A stretch of 64,000 nt of DNA. Origin: Sphingomonas sp. Lineage in GTDB: Bacteria; Pseudomonadota; Alphaproteobacteria; Sphingomonadales; Sphingomonadaceae. The notes beneath the pieces are model-generated. The model had not been told where the DNA came from, did not search any database, and saw only the letters and a list, made by a program, of their open reading frames with translations. The DNA is taken from assembly GCA_003248865.1 (NCBI GenBank), contig QFPK01000006.1, positions 62,001 to 126,000 of the forward strand. Direction: 5' to 3'. The translations under genes and the position numbers were made by a program. Each line of letters opens with the position of its first letter. Position 1 is the first letter of the stretch. Below are positions 17,055-24,776 of this stretch, piece by piece.

Positions 17055-17155
17055 GCGCGATATCCCTGTTTGGTTTTGCGCATTTGCGGGGCTGGGTGCT
17101 GAACGGTGGATGAGTGATTTCGGCTTTGCGACGAGCCGTTTTCGGGCGTGCGGGC

Positions 17156-18403
17156 CTATTCGTGGAATTCAGCTGCGTCCGGGATGCGGCCGAAGGCGAT
17201 CTTGGTGCCGATCAGGCCGGCGCGGCCCTTGGCTATTGAGCCCAGCGTGACCGTGTTGCGGCCGAATTTCTCGTTGAGGGCATCCATGGCGCGGGCGATG
17301 CGGAGCGTCGGGCGGGGCGGGGCATCGAACAGGTTGAGCTGGGTGCCGACGGCCGGGCGGATATCGTCCAGCGTGACGCCGATGACGCGGATTCGTTCGG
17401 GGCCGATTTCGCGGACCAGGCGCGGCCAGAGCTGGGCGAGGGCGTCGAGCAGGGGGAAGCTGTCGTCTGTCGGGGCGAGTTTCAGCGTGCTGTACCAGTT
17501 CCGGCGGGATTCGAAGCGGGCGTGGAGCGTGAGGTGGCGGGTGACGCACTCCGCGCGGCGCAGGCGGCTGGCGGCCTTCAGCAGCAGGCGGCGGGCGGTT
17601 TCGCGCGCGGTTTCCATCGAGCGGAGATCCGGCGCGATGACATGGCTGTGGCCGATGGAACGGCTCTGCTGCGGCCGTTCGGGCATGTCCTGACCGTGGA
17701 GGGCGTACCAGAGGCGGGTGCCGACGACGGAGCCCCAGCTGGCGGTGGCGGCGTGGGGATCCTGGGCGAGCAGGTCTGACATGGTGCGGATGCCGCGGGC
17801 ATTCAGGCGGGCTTCCATTTTCGCGCCGATGCCGGGGATGTCGCGCAGCGAGAGCGGGATGAGGGCCTTGGGCAGGTCGGCGGACTGGATCAGGGTGAGG
17901 CCGTCGGGCTTCTGCATGTCGGATGCGATTTTCGCGACGAGTTGAGATGGGGCGATGCCGATGGAGGAGGTGAGGCATTCGCCGACCCGCTCGCGGATGC
18001 CGGCCTTGATGCGGCGGGCAAGGGCGAGGGCCTGTTCGGGGCTGTTTTCATTGTCGAGCAGACGGCAGGCGACCTCGTCGATGGAGCAGACATGGGTGAC
18101 GGGGATGTGGCGCCAGACTTCCTCGATGATCCTGTCGTGATACGCCTTGTAGTGGCTGTGATCGCCGCCGCAGAAGATGAGGTGCGGGCAGAGGCGGCGG
18201 GCTTCGCCCACGCGCATGCCAGTGTGGATGCCGAACGCCTTCGCCTCGTAGCTGGCGGCGATGATGGTGCCGCTGTCGATGCGCTCAGGGCCGACGGCGA
18301 TGGCCTTTCCGCGCAGCTGCGGGTGGCGTTGTTGCTCCACGCTGGCGAAATAGCTGTTGAGATCGAGATAGAGCCAGCGCAGCGGTTGCATGGAGTGGAA
18401 CAT
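17156..18403 (-). CDS. dinB: Y-family translesion DNA polymerase (DinB/Pol IV type)
   Basis: 415 residues. The palm motifs are LYLDLNSYFASVEQ at the N-terminus, with Phe in the steric-gate position, and CSIDEVA with the catalytic acids. Helix-hairpin-helix DNA binding (IPGIGAKMEARLNARGI) and a little-finger domain follow. Close to the end, GTQLNLFD fits the beta-clamp binding motif. The enzyme copies past damaged bases. A LexA-type box overlaps the first codons, so DNA-damage induction is expected. ATG 18403 lies inside the box; ATG 18391 (MQPLRW) is an equally possible start. The divergent gene is yhhQ. Confidence 0.9.
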   Translation of the reverse strand: MFHSMQPLRWLYLDLNSYFASVEQQRHPQLRGKAIAVGPERIDSGTIIAASYEAKAFGIHTGMRVGEARRLCPHLIFCGGDHSHYKAYHDRIIEEVWRHIPVTHVCSIDEVACRLLDNENSPEQALALARRIKAGIRERVGECLTSSIGIAPSQLVAKIASDMQKPDGLTLIQSADLPKALIPLSLRDIPGIGAKMEARLNARGIRTMSDLLAQDPHAATASWGSVVGTRLWYALHGQDMPERPQQSRSIGHSHVIAPDLRSMETARETARRLLLKAASRLRRAECVTRHLTLHARFESRRNWYSTLKLAPTDDSFPLLDALAQLWPRLVREIGPERIRVIGVTLDDIRPAVGTQLNLFDAPPRPTLRIARAMDALNEKFGRNTVTLGSIAKGRAGLIGTKIAFGRIPDAAEFHE

Positions 18404-18412
18404 AACAGGAAC
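18398..18412. promoter_or_regulatory. LexA-type SOS box at the dinB start
   Basis: GAACATAACAGGAAC on the plus strand reads GTTCCTGTTATGTTC toward dinB, the GTTC-N7-GTTC operator bound by LexA in alphaproteobacteria. It overlaps the most upstream dinB ATG. Occurrence beside a translesion polymerase is what the SOS response predicts. Confidence 0.8.
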
Positions 18413-18471
18413 AGTTGCGCGGGTGAAGGGGCTGGGCCAAGCTGTGGGGGAGAATCGAAAAGGGGCGCCGC

Positions 18472-19239
18472 GTGACGGAACAACGGGTAGAGGGGCTGGT
18501 GGTCGAGGAGCCCGAGGGCATCCGCGCCATCGAGGCAGGCGCCATCGAGGGGCGGCGGCTGAAATATTACGATTATTGCATGGCGGCCTTTGCCGTGATC
18601 CTGATCTGTTCGAACCTGATCGGGGCAGGGAAGGTGGCGGAGGTGAACCTGCCGCTGCTGGGAGCCGTGACCTTTGGGGCGGGGATTTTATTCTTTCCTT
18701 TGAGTTATGTGTTGGGGGATGTTCTCACCGAGGTTTATGGATATGCGCGGGCCCGGCGCGTGGTTTGGGTGGGGTTTGCGGCCTCCGTGTTCGCGGCCGG
18801 GATGGCGGCGACGGTGGTGGCCTTTCCACCAGCGCAGGACTGGGGCGGGCAGGATGCGCTCGCCGTCGTGATGGGGCAGGCGCCGCGGATTTTCGCGGCC
18901 TCTGTGCTGGCCTTCTGGGCCGGGGAGTTTGCCAATGCCTTTGTGATGGCGCGGATGAAGGTGTGGACTGGGGGCAAATATCTGTGGACGCGGACCATCG
19001 GCTCCACCGTGGTGGGGCAGGGGGTGGACAGCCTGATCTTCTATCCGATCGCGTTTCTGGGCGTGTGGGAGACGAAGCTGGTGCTGACCGTGATGGCGAC
19101 CAACTATCTGATGAAGGTGCTGTGGGAGGCGGTGCTGACGCCGGTGACCTATCAGGTGGTCAACCGGATGAAGGCGGCCGAGGGGCTGGACGTGTTCGAC
19201 GTGGAGACGGATTTCACGCCGTTCAAGACGAAGGTGTGA
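18472..19239 (+). CDS. yhhQ: Queuosine precursor transporter, YhhQ/VUT family
   Basis: 255-residue inner-membrane protein with six helices, the first starting near residue 35 (MAAFAVILICSNLIG). The family signature GAGILFFPLSYVLGDVLTEVYGY is intact, as are FWAGEFANAFVMARMK and GSTVVGQGVDSLIFYP. YhhQ imports 7-cyano- and 7-aminomethyl-deazaguanine for tRNA queuosine. The GTG start is used by default; the first 30 residues are not conserved in the family. It is divergent from dinB with under 70 bases between them. Confidence 0.92.
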   Translation: MTEQRVEGLVVEEPEGIRAIEAGAIEGRRLKYYDYCMAAFAVILICSNLIGAGKVAEVNLPLLGAVTFGAGILFFPLSYVLGDVLTEVYGYARARRVVWVGFAASVFAAGMAATVVAFPPAQDWGGQDALAVVMGQAPRIFAASVLAFWAGEFANAFVMARMKVWTGGKYLWTRTIGSTVVGQGVDSLIFYPIAFLGVWETKLVLTVMATNYLMKVLWEAVLTPVTYQVVNRMKAAEGLDVFDVETDFTPFKTKV

Positions 19240-19240
19240 G

Positions 19241-19552
19241 TTGAGCCCGCTGCAGGAGGCGAAGTGGCTGCTGATGGAGGGGACGGGCCTCTCCAAGGAC
19301 GCGCTTCATGTCTATGTCGGGCTGGGAGTGCTGTTCGGGGCCGCGTTGCTGGGGCGCTGGCGCGTGGGGGACTGGCGACCGCTGTTTGCGGTGCTGCTGG
19401 TGGCGTTGGCTGGCGAGCTATGGGACCTGATCGACAATATCCGCACCGCCGCGCCGATGCAGTGGCGCGGGCATGTGAAGGATATTGTGAATACGCTGTT
19501 CTGGCCGACAGTGCTGACGGGACTCGCCCGCACGCGATTGTTCAGGCGCTAG
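19241..19552 (+). CDS. Small membrane protein of unknown function
   Basis: 103 residues beginning with TTG one base after the yhhQ stop (TGAGTTGAG), so translation is likely coupled. Two hydrophobic segments (about 24-42 and 47-62) precede ELWDLIDNIR and a closing hydrophobic stretch with an Arg-rich end. I do not recognise the family. Its position directly behind yhhQ suggests cotranscription only. Confidence 0.6.
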   Translation: MSPLQEAKWLLMEGTGLSKDALHVYVGLGVLFGAALLGRWRVGDWRPLFAVLLVALAGELWDLIDNIRTAAPMQWRGHVKDIVNTLFWPTVLTGLARTRLFRR

Positions 19553-19557
19553 ACGGC

Positions 19558-20223
19558 TCAGGCCAGGACGTTGAGGAGGCCTTCGAACAGCTTGCGGCCG
19601 TCCTGGTTGCCGTGGGCCTGTTCCACCACGCGTTCGGGGTGGGGCATCATGCCCAGCACATTGCCTTGCGCGTTCAGGATACCCGCGATGCTGCGGGCGG
19701 AGCCGTTGACTTCTTCGGCATAGCGGAAGGCGACCTGGCCCTGCTGTTCGAGGCGGTCCAGCGTGTCGGCGTCGGCCTGGAAGTTGCCGTCGTGGTGGGC
19801 GACGGGAATGGTGACGGTTTCGCCCGGCTGATAGCCCCTCGTGAAGGGGGTTTCGGTGGTGACGACTTCCAGCTTCACGTCGCGGCAGACGAAATCCAGC
19901 CCTGCGTTGCGCATCAGGGCGCCCGGCAGCAGGCCGGATTCGGTGAGGACCTGAAAACCGTTGCAGATGCCGAGAACGGGCAGGCCCTTGCCGGCTGCAG
20001 CGATCACCTCGCGCATGATCGGGGCGCGGGCGGCGATTGCGCCGGAGCGCAGATAGTCGCCGTGGCTGAAGCCGCCGGGGAGCGCGATGAGTTCGAGGCC
20101 CGAGGGCAGTTCGTTGTCGTCATGCCAGAGCATGGCAGGCTTCACGCCTGTGATCAGTTCCAGCGCGACGGCGAGGTCGCGATCGCAGTTGGAGCCGGGG
20201 AAGACGACGACCGCTGTCTTCAC
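19558..20223 (-). CDS. purQ: Phosphoribosylformylglycinamidine synthase subunit PurQ
   Basis: 221-residue class I glutamine amidotransferase that feeds ammonia to PurL. It begins KTAVVVFPGSNCDRD, has the catalytic Cys in LGICNGFQVL and the His-x-Glu pair in MMPHPERVV. The GTG start at 20223 overlaps the purS stop by 4 bases (GTGA). The frame stays open upstream, but that part lies over purS and the cytochrome gene. Confidence 0.96.
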   Translation of the reverse strand: MKTAVVVFPGSNCDRDLAVALELITGVKPAMLWHDDNELPSGLELIALPGGFSHGDYLRSGAIAARAPIMREVIAAAGKGLPVLGICNGFQVLTESGLLPGALMRNAGLDFVCRDVKLEVVTTETPFTRGYQPGETVTIPVAHHDGNFQADADTLDRLEQQGQVAFRYAEEVNGSARSIAGILNAQGNVLGMMPHPERVVEQAHGNQDGRKLFEGLLNVLA

Positions 20224-20450
20224 GCCAGTTCGACCTTGAAATTCTCGATCACGGTGTTGGCGAGCAGCTTCCTCGCCATATCCGCCACCTGATCTTCGGT
20301 GGTGCCATCTGCGACGTCCAGCTCGATCACTTTGCCGACGCGGACTTCGGCCACATCGGGGAAACCGAGGCCTTCGAGAGCGTGCTGGATGGCGCGGCCC
20401 TGCGGATCGAGGACTCCGGGCTTGAGCGAGACGGTGACTCGGGCTTTCAT
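20220..20450 (-). CDS. purS: Phosphoribosylformylglycinamidine synthase subunit PurS
   Basis: 76 residues, the normal size of PurS, the small structural subunit that joins PurL and PurQ. The conserved start MKARVTVSLKPGVLDPQG and the GKVIELDV strand are present. It is cotranscribed with purQ through a 4-base overlap. The PurL partner is about 5.6 kb away at 12411-14585, so the three subunits are not in one operon. Confidence 0.95.
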   Translation of the reverse strand: MKARVTVSLKPGVLDPQGRAIQHALEGLGFPDVAEVRVGKVIELDVADGTTEDQVADMARKLLANTVIENFKVELA

Positions 20451-20497
20451 GGGGCGTGCCTATGCGCGCGCGGGCGGCAAATGTGAAGGGGGCGGGG

Positions 20498-21370
20498 ATG
20501 GAGGGGCTGGGGATAGAGGAGCTGAAGCAGGGCTGGTGGCGGCGGCCGCTGAAGTGGTTGGCGATTGCCGGCGGGGTGGCGCTGTTCGCCTCTGGGGTGG
20601 CGTTCGCCACGTTGTGGTCGGTTTCGGAAGAGCGGTTGTCCCGCCAGTTTCCGGCGGACGCGCCTGCGTTGCGGGTGAGCGGCGCGGCGAATGTGGCCGA
20701 AGGCGGACGGCTGGTGCAGGTGTATGGCTGCACCGCCTGCCACGGCAAGGAACTGGCGGGCACGGATTTCTATGGCATCCAGACCCCGAGCATCCGGCGG
20801 CTGGCGAAGCTGTACGGGGCGGACGGCTTTGCCTTTGCCGTGCGGCACGGCGTGCGGCCCGACGGCACCGCACTGACCTGGAACATGCCGAGCGACTTCC
20901 TGTCGGTGATGGCGGACGACCAGATCCGGGATATCCAGGCCTATCTGGCGTCGTTGCCGGAGGTGCCGGACGATGTCTCTGCCACGCGGATGCCGATGAA
21001 GCGGCTGGGGGTGGCGGTGGGTGAGCTGTTGCTGATCCCCGATGTGTGGCGGCCTGAGCCGGTGCCGGCCAAGGCGCCGAAGCCGGGCGATCCGGCGTTC
21101 GGGCCCTATTTCGCGCGTGTGGCCTGCGCGGAATGCCATGGGTTCGATCTGAACGGATTTCCGGACGGCAGTTCGCCGCCGCTGTCTGTCGTGGCGCGGG
21201 CCTATGACCTGACGGCATTCAAGGCCTTTCTGAAGACCGGCAAGAATCTGGGCGGGCAGGAGCTGCCGATGATGTCCGGCGTGGCGCGCTGGCGGCTTTC
21301 GCACATGACGGAGGCCGAGGTGGAAGCGCTGCATGCGCATCTGACGAGCCTTCCCTTACCCGGCGAATGA
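20498..21370 (+). CDS. Membrane-anchored diheme c-type cytochrome
   Basis: 290 residues with an N-terminal membrane anchor (about 19-41, WLAIAGGVALFASGVAF) and two heme c sites, CTACH and CAECH, each in a cytochrome c fold; the likely distal Met ligands are in TWNMPSDFLS and LPMMSGVARW. It should transfer electrons in the periplasm. I start at ATG 20498, which follows AAGGGGGCGGGG. An ATG at 20462 and a GTG at 20456 are possible but lie almost on the divergent purS start. The partner oxidase or dehydrogenase is not visible nearby. Confidence 0.85.
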   Translation: MEGLGIEELKQGWWRRPLKWLAIAGGVALFASGVAFATLWSVSEERLSRQFPADAPALRVSGAANVAEGGRLVQVYGCTACHGKELAGTDFYGIQTPSIRRLAKLYGADGFAFAVRHGVRPDGTALTWNMPSDFLSVMADDQIRDIQAYLASLPEVPDDVSATRMPMKRLGVAVGELLLIPDVWRPEPVPAKAPKPGDPAFGPYFARVACAECHGFDLNGFPDGSSPPLSVVARAYDLTAFKAFLKTGKNLGGQELPMMSGVARWRLSHMTEAEVEALHAHLTSLPLPGE

Positions 21371-21398
21371 AGGCAGGGACGGCTGCGAGGAGGCCGGA

Positions 21399-22094
21399 AT
21401 GGCGAATGGAATTGCGAATATCGCGCTGCTGATCGATGCCGACAATGCGTCGCCCGCCGCGATCGATTCGGTGCTGACGGTGCTGGCCGAGCTGGGGTCA
21501 GTGAACATCCGCCGGGCCTATGGCAACTGGAGCAAATCGGCGCTCTCAGGCTGGTCTGGCCTGGCAGATCAATATTCCATCGATCCGCAGCAGCAGTTCG
21601 ACGTGACCAAGGGCAAGAATGCCACCGACATGCGCATGGTGATCGACGCCATGGATCTGCTCTATTCCGGGCGGGTGGATGGGTTCGGCATCATGTCGTC
21701 CGACAGCGATTTCGCGCCGCTGGTGCGGCGGCTGCGGGAAAACGGCCTGCCCATCTATGGCTTCGGCACCGACAAGACGCCGCTGAGCTTCCGCCAGGCC
21801 TGCACGCGGTTCATCGATGTGACCCGGTTGCCTGGCGACGCCGAAGCGGCGCCGGATGCACCCAAGACGGTGGACGCAGATGTGATCGACCTGCTGACGG
21901 ACGCCTGGAAGGCCTCCAAGCGGGATGACCGCGGCTTTGCGAGCCTGAGCGAAGTGGGGCAGCGGGCCGGGAACCGCTCCTCGTTCGACGCGCGCAACTA
22001 TGGGGCGTCGCGGCTGTCGGAACTGGTGGAGCGGCTGCCGAATTTCGTGGTGGAGCGGCGGGATAACCAGAGCTTTATGAAGCGGGTGCGTTAG
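21399..22094 (+). CDS. NYN-domain ribonuclease-like protein with C-terminal LOTUS-like domain
   Basis: 231 residues. The LabA/DUF88-type NYN domain (about 5-145) has the acidic residues expected of a PIN-like nuclease: LLIDADNAS, NATDMRMVIDAMDLL and SSDSDFAPLVRRLRE. The C-terminal part (about 160-231, SLSEVGQRAGNRSSFDARNYG) resembles an OST-HTH/LOTUS RNA-binding domain. The combination is widespread in bacteria and thought to act on RNA; specific substrates are unknown. Confidence 0.88.
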   Translation: MANGIANIALLIDADNASPAAIDSVLTVLAELGSVNIRRAYGNWSKSALSGWSGLADQYSIDPQQQFDVTKGKNATDMRMVIDAMDLLYSGRVDGFGIMSSDSDFAPLVRRLRENGLPIYGFGTDKTPLSFRQACTRFIDVTRLPGDAEAAPDAPKTVDADVIDLLTDAWKASKRDDRGFASLSEVGQRAGNRSSFDARNYGASRLSELVERLPNFVVERRDNQSFMKRVR

Positions 22095-22103
22095 GGCGCT
22101 GAG

Positions 22104-22346
22104 GGTGGAGGTTTTTTGCCTCCGGCGGGCAGGGAAATGATTTCCCTGCACCCTCGAAATTGGCGTTGCGCACTACTCTGATGTCGCGCGTGAGATTTGG
22201 TTTGATTGCCTGCGGCGCTGGAGCTTACTAGCGCCGCTGGAAGTAAGCCTTGCCGTCAGCACGACTTCAACGATTGGCCTGCTAATGTGGGTGCAGGGGC
22301 CACGGGCTCCTGCCGGGGGAGTTTGAGGGGGCAGAGCCCCCTCAAT
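22104..22346. repeat. Hairpin-rich intergenic repeat, copy 1
   Basis: This gene-free stretch between two convergent genes shares its order of elements with 37767-38055: a T-run then GCCTCCGGCGGGCAGGGAAA, the palindrome GCAGGGAAAT-G-ATTTCCCTGC, an ACTCTGATG segment, TTTGATTGCCTGCGGCGCTGG leading into a GCGGCGC/GCGCCGC hairpin, a GTGCAGGG segment, and a terminal stem. The last stem here is TTGAGGGGGC-AGA-GCCCCCTCAA, ten perfect pairs. It could end transcription from either side. Confidence 0.85.
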
Positions 22347-22348
22347 TC

Positions 22349-23296
22349 TTACTTGGCGAATGCCTCCACCGCGCTGACCGCCTGTGCGAAGGGACGGGTG
22401 CCGGGGGCGATGACTTCGAAATGGCCTGCCACGGGGGCGAGCCAGATGTCGGCCTTGTCGCCCGCCTTGCGGGCTTCGCTGGCGAAATCGAGGCCGACGG
22501 CCGGGAAGGCGACCGGATCATAGACGCCGTGCAGCATCACCACGGGCACGCCCAGCGGCAGCAGCTTGTCGGGGCTGGTGTCTGTGAAGCGGACGTCATC
22601 CGTGCGTTCGCTGCCGTCCTCGGCGGTTTTGGGAGCGAGCTTTTCGAGCGTGTCGGCCCCGCAGTTGGTGGCGATTTCGGCGGACCAGTTGGCCAGCGAG
22701 CCGAAGCCGCCGACGGAGACGACTCCGCGCGGTTTCAGCGGGTTTTCGCTGCGCAGCGGGCTGGATGCGGGGATCTTCGAACGGCCTGCGGCCCAGAGCG
22801 CGAGGTGGCCGCCGGCGGAGTGGCCGTAGAAGACGATGCGGTTGAGATCGAGCTTGTTGGCCTCGGCATGTTCGCGGATGAGATCAATGGCTTTTGCCAC
22901 ATCCTGATAGGTGCCGGGATAGCCGCCGCCTTCCTCGTCGATGCGGCGGTAGCCGATGGACCAGACGGCGTAGCCCTTGTCCAGGAAGGCGCCTGCGGCC
23001 GGGCGCAGCAGTTCGGGGCCGGCGACTTTCTGCCGCCAGCAGCCGCCATGGACCATGACGACGACCGGGCGCAGTGCGGCCGGCGTTTCCGCCGAGGGCT
23101 TCGGCAGGAACAGCTCGACGAGCTGGCTGGGCGCTTCGCCGTAGCGGATGGTTTCCGTGGGCGTAGCGGCAGGCAGCGAGGCGACCGCGCGCGGCCCCAT
23201 CAGGCGCGGCAGTTCGGTGAGGGCGCTGGATTGCGCTGACAGCGGGGCCGACAGCGGGGCGGCGGCCAGTGCCGCCGCGAGGATCAGCCGCTTCAT
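22349..23296 (-). CDS. Exported alpha/beta hydrolase (esterase/lipase-like)
   Basis: 315 residues. A signal peptide (MKRLILAAALAAAPLSAPLSAQ) directs it to the periplasm. The oxyanion motif HGGCW (about residue 83) and nucleophile elbow GHSAGG place it in the BD-FAE/esterase-lipase group; an Asp and a His follow in HGVYDPVAFP and VAGHFEVIAPG. The start overlaps the purC stop by 4 bases (ATGA), so it is cotranscribed with purC. That is an odd partner with no evident pathway link. Confidence 0.88.
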   Translation of the reverse strand: MKRLILAAALAAAPLSAPLSAQSSALTELPRLMGPRAVASLPAATPTETIRYGEAPSQLVELFLPKPSAETPAALRPVVVMVHGGCWRQKVAGPELLRPAAGAFLDKGYAVWSIGYRRIDEEGGGYPGTYQDVAKAIDLIREHAEANKLDLNRIVFYGHSAGGHLALWAAGRSKIPASSPLRSENPLKPRGVVSVGGFGSLANWSAEIATNCGADTLEKLAPKTAEDGSERTDDVRFTDTSPDKLLPLGVPVVMLHGVYDPVAFPAVGLDFASEARKAGDKADIWLAPVAGHFEVIAPGTRPFAQAVSAVEAFAK

Positions 23297-24075
23297 TCGC
23301 CTTTGCGCGCCTTGCGGGCTTCGTCGAGGTCAAGGACGGCGCCGTCGGCGCCTTCGGGCAGCAGGCCCAGCCGGCGGGCGACTTCCTGATAGGCTTCGAC
23401 TTCGCCGCCGAGATCGCGCCGGAAGCGGTCCTTGTCGAGCTTTTCGCTGGTCTTCATGTCCCACAGGCGGCAGCCGTCGGGGCTGATTTCGTCCGCGAGG
23501 ATCACGCGGCTGTAATCATCTTCCCACAGGCGGCCGAATTCCAGCTTGAAATCGACCAGGCGGATTCCGATTCCGGCGAACAGGCCGGTGAGGAAATCGT
23601 TGGTGCGGATCGCCATATCGACGATGTCGGCGAGCTCGTCTTGCCCGGCCCAGCCGAAGCAGGCGACATGTTCCTCGGTGATCATGGGATCGCCGAGCGC
23701 ATCGTCCTTGTAATAATATTCAAGGATGGTGCGCGGCAGCTGGGTGCCTTCCTCGATCCCGAGGCGCTTGGAGAGCGAGCCGGCGGCGACATTGCGCACG
23801 ACGACTTCGATCGGAATAATTTCAACCTGCCGAACAAGTTGTTCGCGCATATTGAGTCGGCGGATGAAGTGCGTGGGGATGCCGATATTGCCGAGCAGGG
23901 TGAAGAGATGCTCGGAAATGCGGTTGTTCAGCACGCCCTTGCCGGAGATGGTGCCCTTCTTCTGGGCGTTGAAGGCGGTGGCGTCATCCTTGAAATACTG
24001 GATGAGCGTTCCGGGTTCCGGCCCCTCATAGAGGATCTTGGCCTTGCCCTCGTAAATCTGGCGGCGGCGGGACAT
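23293..24075 (-). CDS. purC: Phosphoribosylaminoimidazole-succinocarboxamide synthase
   Basis: 260-residue SAICAR synthetase, step eight of purine synthesis (CAIR plus aspartate, ATP-driven). It begins RRQIYEGKAKILYEGPEPG and shows IPIEVVVRNVAAGSL and the LVDFKLEFGR and LADEISPDGCRLWD nucleotide-binding motifs. The length is standard. The ATG at 24075 is chosen over an upstream extension to 24159 that has no family similarity. Confidence 0.96.
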   Translation of the reverse strand: MSRRRQIYEGKAKILYEGPEPGTLIQYFKDDATAFNAQKKGTISGKGVLNNRISEHLFTLLGNIGIPTHFIRRLNMREQLVRQVEIIPIEVVVRNVAAGSLSKRLGIEEGTQLPRTILEYYYKDDALGDPMITEEHVACFGWAGQDELADIVDMAIRTNDFLTGLFAGIGIRLVDFKLEFGRLWEDDYSRVILADEISPDGCRLWDMKTSEKLDKDRFRRDLGGEVEAYQEVARRLGLLPEGADGAVLDLDEARKARKGE

Positions 24076-24173
24076 CGCATGCGTTCCTTGGATATTGAAG
24101 CCGGGGCATAGCCGGTTCGTGCGCGCGCGGCAACGTGGTGGCGCCGGGCCGGGAGGCACGCTAGCGTGGCAGG

Positions 24174-24743
24174 ATGTTGACCCTGATGATGTTGGCGGCT
24201 GCCGCCGTTTCCGATCCGCTGGCTGTTGTGCGGCCTGAGTGTGGCGCTGCCTATGCGGGGCGGGTGGTTTCCAATGATGCGGCGGATGCGGACATGGCCG
24301 GCAAGTCGCTGATCATGCATGTGCGGGTGTGTGACGGGGGTGAGGTGCAGATCCCCTTTCATGTGGGGGAGGATCGGTCCCGCACATGGTTCCTGACGGC
24401 GGTTGAGGGGCGCTATCGGTTGAAGCACCGGCATCGCCATGCCGACGGGTCGCTGGACGCGCGGACCTTCTATGGTGGTGAAAGCGTGGGGCCTGCGAAG
24501 CCGCTGCCCGGCGGGGGGTGGCAGGTGGCGTTCCCGGTGGACGAGTTTTCGAAGCAGATGTTCGTGGCGCAGGGGATCCCGCAATCGGCCACCAATGTGT
24601 GGACGGTGGAGCATGTGCCGGGCCGGATGTTCGCCTACCAGTTGGCCCGGCCCGGGCGGCTGTTCCGGGTGGAGTTCGACCTGACGAAGCCGGTGGCGCT
24701 GCCGCCTGCGCCCTGGGGGGATGAGGGGGCGGTGAACCGTTGA
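24174..24743 (+). CDS. Hypothetical exported protein
   Basis: 189 residues. A short hydrophobic N-terminus (MLTLMMLAAAAVSDP) may be a signal peptide. The body looks beta-rich (LIMHVRVCDGGEVQIPFHVGED, TWFLTAVEGRYRLKHRHRH). I do not recognise a family. Codon use is like the neighbouring genes, which supports a real gene. It stands alone between divergent purC and a convergent lipoprotein gene. Confidence 0.6.
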   Translation: MLTLMMLAAAAVSDPLAVVRPECGAAYAGRVVSNDAADADMAGKSLIMHVRVCDGGEVQIPFHVGEDRSRTWFLTAVEGRYRLKHRHRHADGSLDARTFYGGESVGPAKPLPGGGWQVAFPVDEFSKQMFVAQGIPQSATNVWTVEHVPGRMFAYQLARPGRLFRVEFDLTKPVALPPAPWGDEGAVNR

Positions 24744-24776
24744 CGGGATTGGAAAGCAGACCTTCCTGTGCGAGCG

